A stretch of DNA of 45,377 nucleotides from Eubacteriales bacterium (GCA_030526665.1 JAUNCI010000010.1:1-45377), one strand, 5' to 3'; counted from the first letter of the stretch, positions 1-9,037 are shown. The notes: a model not told the origin generated them from the letters alone. Numbers and translations: made by a program.

Positions 1-485
1 CTGTTGCAGGTGCAAAAGGATATATTGTCTATCGTAAGGCAGGCAATGAATCCTCCTGGACAACTATAGCGAACATCAAAAATGGACAAACCGTAACGTA
101 CAAAGATACAAAAGCAACAACAAATGGATCAAAATATACATATGCTGTTCGCGCATATTTCGGCGGTTTCAAAGGAGCGTATGCTGCAAAAGCATATTAT
201 CGACTTGGTACACATAAAATATCATCGGTAACCAATAATGCAGCCGGCACAATTACTGTTAAATGGAATCAGAATGGCCATGCTACAGGATATCAGGTAA
301 GATACAAAAACGGCAGTACAGATAAAACCGTAACCATTAAATCAAATAAAACCTTAAATACAGTGATTAAATCTCTGAAAAAAGGACAAACCTATAATGT
401 ATATGTCAGAGGATATCTGAATGCAGATGGTGTGAATTACTATTCTGCATGGAGCGCAGCAAAAGCTATCAAAATATCCAAATGA
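1..485 (+). CDS. Surface protein with fibronectin type III-like repeats (C-terminal part only)
   Basis: The open frame runs into the window from the left edge (in frame from base 3) and ends at TGA 483-485, leaving about 160 residues. Two beta-rich units of roughly 75-80 residues can be seen. Each contains the pattern G-Y-x-V-x-Y/R-x-K, then T-V/T-x-x-x-K, then Y-x-V-x-V-R-A/G-Y, which is typical of fibronectin type III-like modules on secreted clostridial proteins. The protein ends in a S-A-W-S-A-A-K motif followed by lysines, with no membrane anchor or LPXTG signal, so it is probably secreted or held by upstream domains that lie outside the window. The enzymatic or binding role cannot be told from this fragment. 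A strong hairpin follows at 577-616. Confidence 0.8.
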   Translation, partial: VAGAKGYIVYRKAGNESSWTTIANIKNGQTVTYKDTKATTNGSKYTYAVRAYFGGFKGAYAAKAYYRLGTHKISSVTNNAAGTITVKWNQNGHATGYQVRYKNGSTDKTVTIKSNKTLNTVIKSLKKGQTYNVYVRGYLNADGVNYYSAWSAAKAIKISK

Positions 486-576
486 TGATAAGTTTATGAA
501 TTAGTTTATAACCTTTTGTAAATTGAAATCGTTTAGTTCTTGATTTATAAGATGAACAAAATTTAAAATATGTATA

Positions 577-622
577 AAAGATCTCATGTTTCGTAAATTT
601 GAAGCATGAGATCTTTCGTTAT
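577..622 (+). terminator. Rho-independent terminator after the surface protein
   Basis: The arms 577-592 and 601-616 pair over 16 bp (one G-T wobble) around an 8-base loop. The run after the stem is short and only partly T-rich, so termination may be incomplete. Confidence 0.7.
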
Positions 623-649
623 ATACAAATATTGATTCATATATCATTG

Positions 650-678
650 TTTCAAAAAAATGAAAAAAGATGTATAAT
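650..678 (+). promoter_or_regulatory. Candidate sigma-A promoter for the O-antigen-ligase-like gene
   Basis: A perfect TATAAT lies at 673-678. The -35 is weak; TTTCAA at 650-655 gives 17-bp spacing. A small 6-bp hairpin (697-702 with 709-714) sits just before the ribosome binding site AGAGAAAGG at 714-722. Confidence 0.5.
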
Positions 679-729
679 ACTGTGCATTACAGAGAATGAC
701 TTTTTGATAAGTCAGAGAAAGGTTATGAC

Positions 730-2538
730 GTGAATACCCGAAAAGTTTACAACAGAAAAAAGAGTATTGAAAAGAATAATAAATTGAAATCTGAAAATAA
801 GTTAAAGCTTTTAAAATTGATTCCTGCTTTTTTGCTTCTGATTCCGTGGACTTTGATCGTACATATCGAAACACTTCGAAGTAAGTTGGAGAATCAGCCA
901 TGGTATCCGAATCTGGAATGGAACGATGATTTCTTTCTTTGGGACAGAAGTTGGGGACTAGTTGGCATCGGCATTTTGATGTTAGCGGTACTTCTGATAA
1001 CGAAATACAAGGACATGAAACAAAATAATAATTGCTGCATTTCATTCAGACAGGATTGGCCATTGTATATATATGGAATATTGGCAGTATGTTCGTCATT
1101 TTTATCACCGAATCGATTATTTGCAATAGAAGGAATGACTGAACAATATGAAACGATCTGGGTGTTATTGACGTATCTGATTATTTTCTTTTATTTCAGA
1201 ATAATCTTTCGAGACGAGAAACTTAGAATATGGATTTTTTATTTTATTCTGATTGAGGCTGCTATTCAGACAGCAATCGGATTAAGTCAGTTGATTGGAA
1301 GAGATTTTTGGAGCAGCCCGATTGGAATAAAGCTGATTACATTTGGAACACAAAGTGATAAAAATTTAGAATTTATCTTTTCGGAATCCGGGCAGGGGAG
1401 CGTATATCTGTCTTTTTATCATCCCAATTACGCTGCAGTATATCTGATCATAATTATACCGTTGATCGTAGCAGCAGTCAGACTGGCCGAGAAAAAATGG
1501 CAGAAGATTGTCTGTACGATTTTAGTAATCGGGATGCTGGCATGTCTCTGGGGAACCGGTTCAAAGACAGGGCTTTTCACACTGTTTGTAATGATTATAC
1601 TCGCAATTACAAAGTATGTTGGAGAAAAAAGAAAATTGATAATTATGTTAGTTTGCTTTTTAGGAAGTGTGATGCTATATGTCTTCATTGGTTATTTCAT
1701 TCCGCAGGACACAATGCTTGAAAAAACAGTGAAGAATGCATTTCCGACAAAACAGGAGCAAATGCTGACGGAAGTTACGACTGGGAAAGATGTGAAAATT
1801 GTATACAATGGCAAAGAATTACATCTATCCGTAGAAGAAGAGAATGGAAAGGCTTATTTTCAGATTGCTGATAAAAACGGTCAAACACTTCCATTGGATT
1901 ATGACAAGGATACTAAGCGATTTTCCCTGCATGGCGAGAAAACTTCAAATTTAAAATTTTATGCATATCGTGAAGATGGTACCTGTCATTTAGAGATGGA
2001 TCTGGGGGAAATCCCATGGTATTTTCAAAAGGGAAAAGATGACGAAACATATGATTATATAACTTTATATGGAAAAAAAGATAATATTCTCAATGCAGTG
2101 CATGTATTTCCGGATGGATGGGGAAGTGCATTGAGCGGACGATGGTATATATGGAGCCGAACAATTCCGCTTATAACAAAAAACATCCTGCTCGGAAGCG
2201 GTGCAAACACATTTGCACTAAACTTCCCGCAGAATGATTATGTGGCTCGAACAAATATCAGTTCTGAAATGCTGTTGACCATTATTTCAAAGGCACATAG
2301 TTTCTATTTGCAGACTATTGTGCAGACAGGCTTACTGTCAATGATGGTATTGATAGTATTTATGATTTCTCTGCTCAGGAGAATAAGAAAAACCGGCTGT
2401 CAAGGTAATTATGAAATTTTCCTGTCAATAATCGGATACCTGTTAATGGGACTGACCAATGATTCTATGGTTGTAACGGCACCATTTTTCTGGGCGATTT
2501 TAGGACTCGGAGCAGGAATATCCTTTTGCAAAAATTAA
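730..2538 (+). CDS. O-antigen ligase/polymerase-like integral membrane protein
   Basis: This is a 602-residue polytopic membrane protein starting at GTG 730, with AGAAAGG seven bases upstream. An ATG at 725 is followed at once by a stop. A basic N-terminus is followed by about ten hydrophobic segments. Near the C-terminus are the features of the Wzy_C/O-antigen ligase family: a loop with R-W-x-I-W (about residue 475), G-x-G-x-N-T-F, and H-S-F-Y-L-Q followed by T-G-L. Family members join or polymerise polysaccharide units on a lipid carrier outside the membrane. About 125 residues (337-462) form a hydrophilic, beta-like insert before the family loop, longer than is usual. No other polysaccharide genes are adjacent, so the substrate is unknown. 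The stop lies one base from the stop of the convergent rqcH. Confidence 0.75.
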   Translation: MNTRKVYNRKKSIEKNNKLKSENKLKLLKLIPAFLLLIPWTLIVHIETLRSKLENQPWYPNLEWNDDFFLWDRSWGLVGIGILMLAVLLITKYKDMKQNNNCCISFRQDWPLYIYGILAVCSSFLSPNRLFAIEGMTEQYETIWVLLTYLIIFFYFRIIFRDEKLRIWIFYFILIEAAIQTAIGLSQLIGRDFWSSPIGIKLITFGTQSDKNLEFIFSESGQGSVYLSFYHPNYAAVYLIIIIPLIVAAVRLAEKKWQKIVCTILVIGMLACLWGTGSKTGLFTLFVMIILAITKYVGEKRKLIIMLVCFLGSVMLYVFIGYFIPQDTMLEKTVKNAFPTKQEQMLTEVTTGKDVKIVYNGKELHLSVEEENGKAYFQIADKNGQTLPLDYDKDTKRFSLHGEKTSNLKFYAYREDGTCHLEMDLGEIPWYFQKGKDDETYDYITLYGKKDNILNAVHVFPDGWGSALSGRWYIWSRTIPLITKNILLGSGANTFALNFPQNDYVARTNISSEMLLTIISKAHSFYLQTIVQTGLLSMMVLIVFMISLLRRIRKTGCQGNYEIFLSIIGYLLMGLTNDSMVVTAPFFWAILGLGAGISFCKN

Positions 2539-2539
2539 T

Positions 2540-4294
2540 TTATTCGCTGACTAATTGAATATCTGAAATATCCGGAGAAGCTATCAGAGAGTAATTTGTA
2601 TAGTAAACTACAAATCCAGGTTTGGCTCCGTTTGGTTTTTTTACATGTTTTTTCTGGATATAATCAATTTCAACTTTTGGTGCAGTGCGTCCTTTAGAAT
2701 AATAAGCGGCAAGTCGACCTGCTTCTTCGAAAGTACGGTCCGGAAGTTCAGTATCGCCGGTTTTCACTACAACGTGGGAACCGGCCATTTTTTTTGCATG
2801 AAACCACCAGTCGTTTCCTGTTGCAAATTTAAATGTCAGTTCATCATTCTGGTAATTGTTTTTACCGACATAAATGTCATAACCATCACTGGATATGTAA
2901 TGGAAAGGTTTCGATTTGGCTGTTGCTTTTTTGTTCTTTTTATTCCCGGAATAGTGTTTTTTGATGAAACCATATTCGGTTAGTTCTTCTTTGATCTGCG
3001 CCAGATCACTTTCGGAGAGAGCAATGTCCAAAGCGTTTGCTATGGATTCCAGATGCTCAATTTCTTCTGTAGTCTCGGCAATCTGAATGGTTAAAGCTTC
3101 TTCGGTACGTTTGAGTTTGGTATATCGATCAAAATATTTTTTGGCATTTTCCTGTGGCGTCAGAGTAGAATCAAGGGGAATCGTAATTTCTTCGCCGGTA
3201 TAATAATTTGTTGCAGTGAAAGATTTACATCCCGGTTCGAGACCATATCCATAGGTGTTGATCAATTCACCATAGACTTTGTATTTGTCTTTTTTATCCG
3301 TATCCTTGATCTGTTTGCTCTGAAGAATGTATTTTTTTCTGTTTCGATCCAGAGCTGTCTGAACGATTTTTCTTAAATCTGCCGATTTTTGTCTGATTCT
3401 TGTATACAGATCTCTGGAAGCGTAGTAAGTTTCCAGCATTTGCGATACACTTTCGAAGTGCTGAACAGAATATTCATCACCATATTGTGTATAGGGAATG
3501 ACACCATATTCTATCGGTTCATCGTCTTTGTATACAATGAATGGTGTGAATTCACAATCAATCACCATTTGAATAATTCTTTTAAAGGTGTGAAACAAAT
3601 GCATCCTTTCTGTTTCGGTAAGGGACTGTGCCGGTACACCGCCATCGATTGAAGCACGATAGCAGATTTCTTCTGAGATAACCGGGCTCAAACCTGTTAC
3701 AGAAGAGTAGAGCGCTTTTGAGATGTTACATGGTTTTTGGCAGACAACACTGTTGAATTCTTCTTTTGTGATTTCAAAAGGACTGAATTTTTCCTGTGTT
3801 TTTGGAATAAAATATTCACGACCCGGCAGTACTTCTCGCACAGAGCTGGTATTTAGAGAGATATGCTTGATACTGTCGAGAATCATTTTTTTATCATCAC
3901 AGAAAATGATATTGCTATGTTTTCCCATTAATTCCATGATCAAAACTTTTTTGCATGGATCACCCATTTCATTCAAATGTTCGAGATGAAATTCGACAAC
4001 ACGTTCCAGATCAGGCTGAACAATGTCAGAAATGCGTGCACTTCCGATATGCTTTCTGAGAAGCATACAAAAGTTTGGTGCTGTCAAAGGGCTGATTTTA
4101 TTGGTAGATGTAAAGTAGATCAATGGGAGAGAAGCACTGGCAGATAACATTAGTCTTTGCTGCTTCCCATTTCCTTTACAGGTAATCATAAGTTCATCCG
4201 GTTCCGGCTGTGCGATTTTATTAAATCGGCCTCCCAGAAGCGAATTTTTTAATTCTGCCGTCATGGCAGCAATTGTAATTCCATCAAATGCCAT
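2540..4294 (-). CDS. rqcH: RqcH, Rqc2/NEMF-family ribosome quality control factor
   Basis: This 584-residue protein is of the NFACT/FbpA family (B. subtilis YloA). RqcH binds 50S subunits carrying stalled nascent chains and recruits alanyl-tRNA to add C-terminal alanine tails. Visible parts are the NFACT-N domain starting M-A-F-D-G, the N-F-C-M-L-L-R-K-H-I segment (residues 74-83), the E-x-M-G-K/R-H-S-N-I motif (about 121-129), a coiled-coil middle (about 300-430), and the NFACT-R domain with V-G-K-N-N-x-Q-N, a W-F-H-A-K segment and the H-V-K-K-P-N-G-A-K-P-G signature near the end. At the position of the Asp-Arg pair important in B. subtilis RqcH (residues 97-98) this protein has Glu-Arg. The ribosome binding site (AGGAG on the - strand) is at 4306-4310. 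It diverges from yloC, as expected from the B. subtilis yloA-yloC neighbourhood. Older annotations call it fibronectin-binding protein. Confidence 0.93.
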   Translation of the reverse strand: MAFDGITIAAMTAELKNSLLGGRFNKIAQPEPDELMITCKGNGKQQRLMLSASASLPLIYFTSTNKISPLTAPNFCMLLRKHIGSARISDIVQPDLERVVEFHLEHLNEMGDPCKKVLIMELMGKHSNIIFCDDKKMILDSIKHISLNTSSVREVLPGREYFIPKTQEKFSPFEITKEEFNSVVCQKPCNISKALYSSVTGLSPVISEEICYRASIDGGVPAQSLTETERMHLFHTFKRIIQMVIDCEFTPFIVYKDDEPIEYGVIPYTQYGDEYSVQHFESVSQMLETYYASRDLYTRIRQKSADLRKIVQTALDRNRKKYILQSKQIKDTDKKDKYKVYGELINTYGYGLEPGCKSFTATNYYTGEEITIPLDSTLTPQENAKKYFDRYTKLKRTEEALTIQIAETTEEIEHLESIANALDIALSESDLAQIKEELTEYGFIKKHYSGNKKNKKATAKSKPFHYISSDGYDIYVGKNNYQNDELTFKFATGNDWWFHAKKMAGSHVVVKTGDTELPDRTFEEAGRLAAYYSKGRTAPKVEIDYIQKKHVKKPNGAKPGFVVYYTNYSLIASPDISDIQLVSE

Positions 4295-4365
4295 AGTTTG
4301 TATAACTCCTATATTTTAGATACATAAAATAAAACTTATAAAAGTATATCATATGTAAAAAGAGT

Positions 4366-4394
4366 TTGACTAGCAATATTGATTGAATTATAAT
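4366..4394 (+). promoter_or_regulatory. Sigma-A promoter for the yloC-remA-gmk operon
   Basis: TTGACT at 4366-4371 and TATAAT at 4389-4394 are separated by 17 bp. The predicted transcript has a leader of about 105 bases. It lies in the 213-base gap between rqcH and yloC, in which no other gene was seen. Confidence 0.8.
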
Positions 4395-4507
4395 AAATCT
4401 ATATGTATAAATGGGTTCATTGGCGATATGTAAGACAGTATTATCGAAAATGATTCATCTGTAGATATAAATTCAACACGAATAACAGAAGTTAGTGAGA
4501 GATAATT

Positions 4508-5386
4508 ATGATAAAAAGTATGACAGGATTTGGCCGTGCTGAATCTGTTACAGAAGCACGCAAAATTACCGTGGAAATTAAATCAGTAAACCACAGATAT
4601 CTTGATTTAAGCATCAAAATGCCTCGTAAATTCAACTTTTTTGAAGTGGCTGTTCGTAATTTGATGAAAACTTATATGCAGCGCGGTAAAGTTGATGTAT
4701 TTATTTCTTATGAAGACTATACTTTAAGTAATGCAGCTGTGAAGTATAACAAAGAGCTTGCACAGGAGTATCTTACTTATCTGAATCAGATGGCAGAGGA
4801 ATTCGGAATTGAGAATGATATTCGAGTTTCCACTTTGTCCAGATATCCGGAAGTTTTAAGTATGGAAGAGCATTCTATGGATGAAGATGAGATCTGGAGT
4901 GAGCTTGAAGTTGTTATCAGGGAAGCCTGCGATAAATTTGTCAGTACAAGAGAACGTGAGGGCGAACATCTCAAAAATGACCTCATTCAAAAACTTACTG
5001 CATTAAATGAAAAGGTTTCTCAGGTTGAAGAAGCTTCACCGGCTGTTGTGGAAGCATATAGACAGAAACTGGAAACAAAAGTTCATGAGCTTTTAGAAGA
5101 TGTGCAGATTGAAGAATCACGTATTGCCGCTGAGGTTATCATGTTTTCCGATAAGATCTGTAATGACGAAGAAACTGTCAGATTACACAGCCATATCAAA
5201 GGCATGGAGAAAATGCTTTTAGAAAATGAAGGAATCGGTCGTAAACTTGATTTCATGGCACAGGAGATGAACCGTGAAGCAAATACAATTTTGTCAAAGT
5301 CAAACGATCTGACCGTTTCAAATATAGCAATCGATCTGAAAACGGAAATTGAGAAGATTCGTGAACAGATTCAGAATATAGAATAA
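4508..5386 (+). CDS. yloC: YicC/YloC-family protein (endoribonuclease family)
   Basis: At 292 residues this is the usual family length. The N-terminal signature [10 protein letters not shown] and the following K-S-V-N-H-R-Y-L-D segment are diagnostic of the YicC family. The C-terminal half carries the conserved E-E-x-x-R-L-x-S-H block, G-R-K-L-D-F-x-x-Q-E-M-x-R-E-x-N-T, and a [15 protein letters not shown] ending, matching the DUF1732 domain. The E. coli relative has been reported to be an endoribonuclease acting on small RNAs; the role in Firmicutes is not settled. It is first in the yloC-remA-gmk operon, an order shared with Bacillus, and remA begins 14 bases after its stop. Confidence 0.92.
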   Translation: MIKSMTGFGRAESVTEARKITVEIKSVNHRYLDLSIKMPRKFNFFEVAVRNLMKTYMQRGKVDVFISYEDYTLSNAAVKYNKELAQEYLTYLNQMAEEFGIENDIRVSTLSRYPEVLSMEEHSMDEDEIWSELEVVIREACDKFVSTREREGEHLKNDLIQKLTALNEKVSQVEEASPAVVEAYRQKLETKVHELLEDVQIEESRIAAEVIMFSDKICNDEETVRLHSHIKGMEKMLLENEGIGRKLDFMAQEMNREANTILSKSNDLTVSNIAIDLKTEIEKIREQIQNIE

Positions 5387-5400
5387 AAGAGGGCTGCTTA

Positions 5401-5667
5401 TTGGCAAAACTAATTAATATTGGATTTGGTAATGTAGTAAATTCGGATAAAATCGTTGTGATCGTCAGTCCGGATGCTGCACCGGTAAAACGGTTGATAC
5501 AAAACGCAAAAGGTTCTGCTTCACTTATTGATGCAACACAGGGAAGAAAGACAAAGTCTGTAATCGTTACGGATGATGATCATATCATTTTGTCAGCAGT
5601 TCAGGCAGAGACGATTGCAAAACGATTTAGCGATACGATAAATGAACGAAATGGAGATAAAATATGA
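5401..5667 (+). CDS. remA: RemA-family extracellular matrix regulator (DUF370)
   Basis: This small 88-residue protein starts at TTG 5401 behind AGAGGG (5388-5393). The N-terminal [11 protein letters not shown] block, the middle [10 protein letters not shown] and [11 protein letters not shown] segments, and the downstream D-D-D-H-I-I-L-S are the DUF370/RemA signature. In B. subtilis RemA is a DNA-binding activator of matrix and osmoprotection genes. Its targets here are unknown, and no repeats resembling its multi-site operators were recognised nearby. It overlaps gmk by four bases (ATGA), which implies translational coupling. Confidence 0.93.
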   Translation: MAKLINIGFGNVVNSDKIVVIVSPDAAPVKRLIQNAKGSASLIDATQGRKTKSVIVTDDDHIILSAVQAETIAKRFSDTINERNGDKI

Positions 5668-6293
5668 ATAAAGGAACACTTGTAGTTCTATCCGGTTTTT
5701 CCGGAGCAGGAAAAGGTACGATCGTTAAGCGTCTTATGGAGAAATATGACGAATACATCTTATCTATTTCAGCAACAACCAGAAAACCTCGTGAAGGAGA
5801 AGTCCATGGAGTTCACTATTTCTTTGAATCAAAGGAAACATTTGAGTCAATGATTCAAAATAATGACCTGCTGGAATATGCTCATTATACAGGATCAGGT
5901 TCTTATTATGGTACTCCAAAGGAATTTGCAATGAAGAATCTTGAGGACGGAAAAAACGTTATTCTTGAAATTGAATATCAGGGAGCCATGCAGGTAAAGA
6001 AACAATATCCGAACGCCTTACTTGTGTTTATTACACCTCCTTCTATTGAAGAACTGAAGAGACGTTTAATTTCAAGAAATACAGAAACAGCCGAGCAGAT
6101 TCAGAGTCGATTTGAAACTGCCAAAGTGGAAGCGCCGATTATGTCATCCTATGAATATATTCTTATTAATGATGACCTTGAGGAGGCTGTTGATGATTTG
6201 CACAAGATTGTAAAAGCTTCAAGGTATAGCACAGAGCGTCAGAATTCATTTATTAGTATGATCCAAAATGACGTTAAATCTTTATCTTTATAA
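5664..6293 (+). CDS. gmk: Guanylate kinase
   Basis: This 209-residue enzyme phosphorylates GMP to GDP with ATP, in guanine nucleotide and (p)ppGpp precursor metabolism in the cytoplasm. The P-loop G-F-S-G-A-G-K-G-T lies at about residues 10-18. It is followed by the GMP-binding region S-x-T-T-R-K-P-R-x-G-E (about 36-46), V-H-Y-F-F, and the E-Y-A-H-Y-x-G-S-x-Y-G-T-P segment. The late I-N-D-D-L motif is also present. The start codon overlaps the remA stop. No terminator was seen before the rpoZ promoter at 6300. Confidence 0.96.
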   Translation: MNKGTLVVLSGFSGAGKGTIVKRLMEKYDEYILSISATTRKPREGEVHGVHYFFESKETFESMIQNNDLLEYAHYTGSGSYYGTPKEFAMKNLEDGKNVILEIEYQGAMQVKKQYPNALLVFITPPSIEELKRRLISRNTETAEQIQSRFETAKVEAPIMSSYEYILINDDLEEAVDDLHKIVKASRYSTERQNSFISMIQNDVKSLSL

Positions 6294-6299
6294 AATGGC

Positions 6300-6327
6300 T
6301 TGAAATTTTGTCAAAAATTTGTATAAT
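6300..6327 (+). promoter_or_regulatory. Candidate sigma-A promoter for rpoZ
   Basis: TTGAAA at 6300-6305 and TATAAT at 6322-6327 have 16-bp spacing. It lies in the 139-base gap between gmk and rpoZ and gives rpoZ its own start with a leader of about 100 bases. Confidence 0.65.
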
Positions 6328-6432
6328 ACGATAGTTGGATAGTGAATTCTATCTACAGATTACGTAAGTTATATTTGTAATATTTAAAACGATACAATGA
6401 AATTATTATTTTAGAAATAAAGGAGATAAATT

Positions 6433-6735
6433 ATGATCCATCCATCTTATTCAGAACTTATCGAAGCAATCAATACAAACAATGAAGATGATGACAACAC
6501 AATGCTGTTAAACAGTCGTTATTCTCTTGTACTTGCAGCAAGCAAAAGAGCACGTCAGATCATTGCTCAAAGCAAAGATAATGAAGAAATCAGTACTATG
6601 AAACCTCTTTCTAAAGCGATTGACGAGCTTTACAAAGGCGAAGTTAAAATTCTTCCTGCAAAAGAAGAGGAAGAAACAGAAGAGGTTTTGGATGATCTTT
6701 CTATCGAAGAAATTTCTGCTGAAGAAACAGAATAA
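6433..6735 (+). CDS. rpoZ: RNA polymerase omega subunit
   Basis: This 100-residue protein starts behind AAAGGAG. It shows the omega-subunit pattern M-I-H-P-S-Y near the start, N-S-R-Y-S-L-V-L-A-A-S-K-R-A-R-Q-I at residues 27-43, and K-P-L-S-K-A-I-D-E-L at about 57-66. Omega assists folding and assembly of beta-prime and affects ppGpp responses in some bacteria. The C-terminal tail of about 25 residues is strongly acidic (rich in glutamate), which is common in clostridial forms. Its position after gmk matches the Bacillus gmk-rpoZ order, but coaBC and priA, which follow in Bacillus, are replaced here by rimO-pgsA. Confidence 0.93.
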   Translation: MIHPSYSELIEAINTNNEDDDNTMLLNSRYSLVLAASKRARQIIAQSKDNEEISTMKPLSKAIDELYKGEVKILPAKEEEETEEVLDDLSIEEISAEETE

Positions 6736-6780
6736 ATTTTATTATTAAATAAACTATAAAAAGTATAAAATGTATAGAAC

Positions 6781-6806
6781 AGGCTGCTTTGGCAGCCTTT
6801 CTATTT
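6781..6806 (+). terminator. Short terminator or attenuator between rpoZ and rimO
   Basis: A 7-bp GC-rich stem (6781-6787 with 6792-6798) has a 4-base loop and is followed by a T-rich run. It ends about 14 bases before the rimO start, so it may only reduce rimO expression. Confidence 0.6.
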
Positions 6807-6819
6807 ATGAGGAAAGTAT

Positions 6820-8157
6820 ATGAAAATATTGTTTGTTTCACTGGGGTGTGATAAAAACCTGGTGGATTCCGAAGAAATGCTGGGATTGCTGACCAGAAAT
6901 CATCATGAAATTACAGATGATGAAACAGAAGCGGATGCAATAATAGTAAATACCTGTTGTTTTATTGGAGATGCGAAAGAAGAAAGTGTAAATACAATTC
7001 TCGAAATGGCAGAATACAAGAAAAGCGGCAGCTGTAAAGCACTGATCGTAACCGGATGCCTTGCACAGCGCTATAAATCTGAAATTATAGAAGAAATACC
7101 GGAGGTTGATGCCGTAATCGGAACCAGTTCCTATACAGAAATCGTAAAGGCTATGGAAAGTGCTGTTGCCGGAACCGCATTTGAATGTTTCCGCAGTATT
7201 GATGAACTGCCGGAAGATGTCGGAGAACGAGTTCTGACAACAGGGGGACATTTTGGATATTTAAAAATTGCCGAAGGATGCGATAAACATTGTACTTATT
7301 GTATTATTCCGAAACTGCGAGGAAAATTCCGAAGTGTTCCAATGGAACGTCTTGTAAAACAGGCAGAAGCTATGGCTGCAAAAGGTGTCAAAGAATTGAT
7401 ACTTGTTGCACAGGAAACGACAGTGTACGGAACAGATATCTATGGCAAAAAGTCTCTTCATATTTTGCTGCAGGAACTTTGTAAAATTAAAGGAATTCGA
7501 TGGATCAGAATTTTATATTGCTATCCGGAAGAAATTTATGATGAATTAATTGAAACCATAAAAACTGAGAAAAAAGTTTGTCATTATCTGGATATTCCTA
7601 TTCAGCATGCAAGTGATAATATTTTGAAACGAATGGGCAGAAGAACTTCAAAACAGGAGTTGATAGATATTATTACAAAACTTCGTAAAGAAATACCGGA
7701 TATTGTGCTCAGAACCACATTGATTACAGGATTCCCTGGAGAAACAGAAGAAGATCACGAAGAAGTTATGGAATTCGTTGATGAGATGGAATTTGAAAGA
7801 CTCGGAGTATTTCCATATTCACCTGAGGAAGATACACCGGCAGCTTCTATGCCGGACCAGATTCCGGAGGAAGTGAAAGAACTGCGTCGTGATCGTATTA
7901 TGGAACTTCAGCAGGAAATTTCTTACGATAAAGGAAATGAACGTATCGGGCAGGAAATGCTCGTTATGATCGAAGGACAGGTGTCCGGTGAAAATGCTTA
8001 TATTGGCAGAACATATGCGGATGCCCCAAAAGTAGACGGATATATCTTTGTGCAATCACCGGAATTAATGGTTACGGGAGATTTTGCGAAGGTAAAAGTA
8101 ACCGGCGCTTTGGAATATGATCTGATAGGAGAGGTATATAATGAATACACCGAATAA
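6820..8157 (+). CDS. rimO: Ribosomal protein S12 methylthiotransferase
   Basis: This 445-residue radical SAM enzyme adds a methylthio group to the conserved aspartate of ribosomal protein uS12. The N-terminal UPF0004 domain begins M-K-I-L-F-V-S-L-G-C-D-K-N-L-V-D-S-E, the RimO form of the motif. Its three cluster cysteines are in L-G-C, N-T-C and T-G-C. The radical SAM motif C-D-K-H-C-T-Y-C lies at about 151-158, with a G-F-P-G-E-T segment later. The C-terminus is a TRAM domain. The N-terminal motif separates it from the tRNA enzyme MiaB. The last 17 bases overlap pgsA, so the two are coupled. Confidence 0.95.
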   Translation: MKILFVSLGCDKNLVDSEEMLGLLTRNHHEITDDETEADAIIVNTCCFIGDAKEESVNTILEMAEYKKSGSCKALIVTGCLAQRYKSEIIEEIPEVDAVIGTSSYTEIVKAMESAVAGTAFECFRSIDELPEDVGERVLTTGGHFGYLKIAEGCDKHCTYCIIPKLRGKFRSVPMERLVKQAEAMAAKGVKELILVAQETTVYGTDIYGKKSLHILLQELCKIKGIRWIRILYCYPEEIYDELIETIKTEKKVCHYLDIPIQHASDNILKRMGRRTSKQELIDIITKLRKEIPDIVLRTTLITGFPGETEEDHEEVMEFVDEMEFERLGVFPYSPEEDTPAASMPDQIPEEVKELRRDRIMELQQEISYDKGNERIGQEMLVMIEGQVSGENAYIGRTYADAPKVDGYIFVQSPELMVTGDFAKVKVTGALEYDLIGEVYNEYTE

Positions 8158-8680
8158 GCTTACATTGATTAGAATGATTATGGTTCCGTTTCTTGTTGTT
8201 TTTATGCTGACAGGCTGGTGTGGAGAGGCAAACCGATGGATCTGTCTTGCACTGTTTTGTATCGCAAGTATTACGGACTGGTTTGATGGATACCTTGCCA
8301 GAAAAAATAATCTGGTAACAAACTTTGGTAAATTTATGGATCCCCTTGCAGACAAGCTGTTGGTTTGCTCCGCACTGATCTGCTTTATTGAACTGGAAAA
8401 ACTTCCGGCCTGGGTCGTAATTGTAATCATTGCACGTGAATTTATCATTAGTGGTTTTCGCCTCATTGCGGTTGAAAATGGTGTTGTAATTGCAGCAAAT
8501 TACTGGGGAAAATTTAAAACCGTTTCACAGATGATCATGATTATTCTGCTTCTTGCAGAAATCAATCTTCCTATATTTAATGCTATCACACAGATATTTA
8601 TTGTTTTATCTGTTGCATTGACTGTGATTTCACTGCTGACCTATATCTGGCAGAATAAGCAGGTTATTTCATTTAAATAA
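8141..8680 (+). CDS. pgsA: CDP-diacylglycerol--glycerol-3-phosphate 3-phosphatidyltransferase
   Basis: This 179-residue membrane enzyme makes phosphatidylglycerol phosphate, the committed step to phosphatidylglycerol and cardiolipin. The CDP-alcohol phosphotransferase signature D-x2-D-G-x2-A-R-x8-G-x3-D-x3-D is complete at about residues 46-71 (D-W-F-D-G-Y-L-A-R ... G-K-F-M-D-P-L-A-D). Several hydrophobic helices follow. The opening N-K-L-T-L-I-R-M is typical of PgsA. GGAGAGG at 8128-8134 lies inside rimO. A cardiolipin synthase that would use its product is encoded at 15249-16811. Confidence 0.94.
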   Translation: MNTPNKLTLIRMIMVPFLVVFMLTGWCGEANRWICLALFCIASITDWFDGYLARKNNLVTNFGKFMDPLADKLLVCSALICFIELEKLPAWVVIVIIAREFIISGFRLIAVENGVVIAANYWGKFKTVSQMIMIILLLAEINLPIFNAITQIFIVLSVALTVISLLTYIWQNKQVISFK

Positions 8681-8704
8681 TGCTAAATAATGATATACAA
8701 TGAT

Positions 8705-8733
8705 AAAAAAAGGATGCTTCGCATCCTTTTTTT
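8705..8733 (+). terminator. Terminator after pgsA
   Basis: A 13-bp perfect stem (8705-8717 with 8721-8733) has a TTC loop, with six A on the left and six T on the right. It can work in either direction. Confidence 0.9.
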
Positions 8734-8917
8734 ATGTTAAACAGGATTTTTTGAAAACCTCTTTTTGCTTAACCAAAAGATATCGGTAAAGTAAATAATT
8801 TGTAAAAAAATAGTGTTTTTTGTAGTGAAATAAATAATTAAAAGTGAAAATATTAAAATTTTATAAAAATAATTAAATATCACGAATCTATCAAAAAGCC
8901 CACAAAATAAGGGAGTC

Positions 8918-8946
8918 TTGACATTGTTATATGTTTTATATATAAT
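8918..8946 (+). promoter_or_regulatory. Consensus sigma-A promoter for the 3D-domain surface protein
   Basis: TTGACA at 8918-8923 and TATAAT at 8941-8946 have exactly 17 bp between them, an exact match to the housekeeping consensus and the best promoter in the window. Confidence 0.88.
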
Positions 8947-9037
8947 AATAGTATGTAATAATATTGTAACTATTATAGTAAAAACAATAATAAAAAAACA
9001 GGCTTCGAAATAAAAAGAATGGAGAAAATTAATAAAT

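Larger units (their letters stand above)
8681..9037. other. 357-base intergenic region upstream of the 3D-domain gene
   Basis: It holds the pgsA terminator (8705-8733), an extremely AT-rich stretch without open frames (about 8735-8905), a consensus promoter (8918-8946), and an AT-rich leader of about 85 bases ending in GGAGAAAA before the start codon. No RNA gene or known riboswitch was recognised. Confidence 0.6.
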
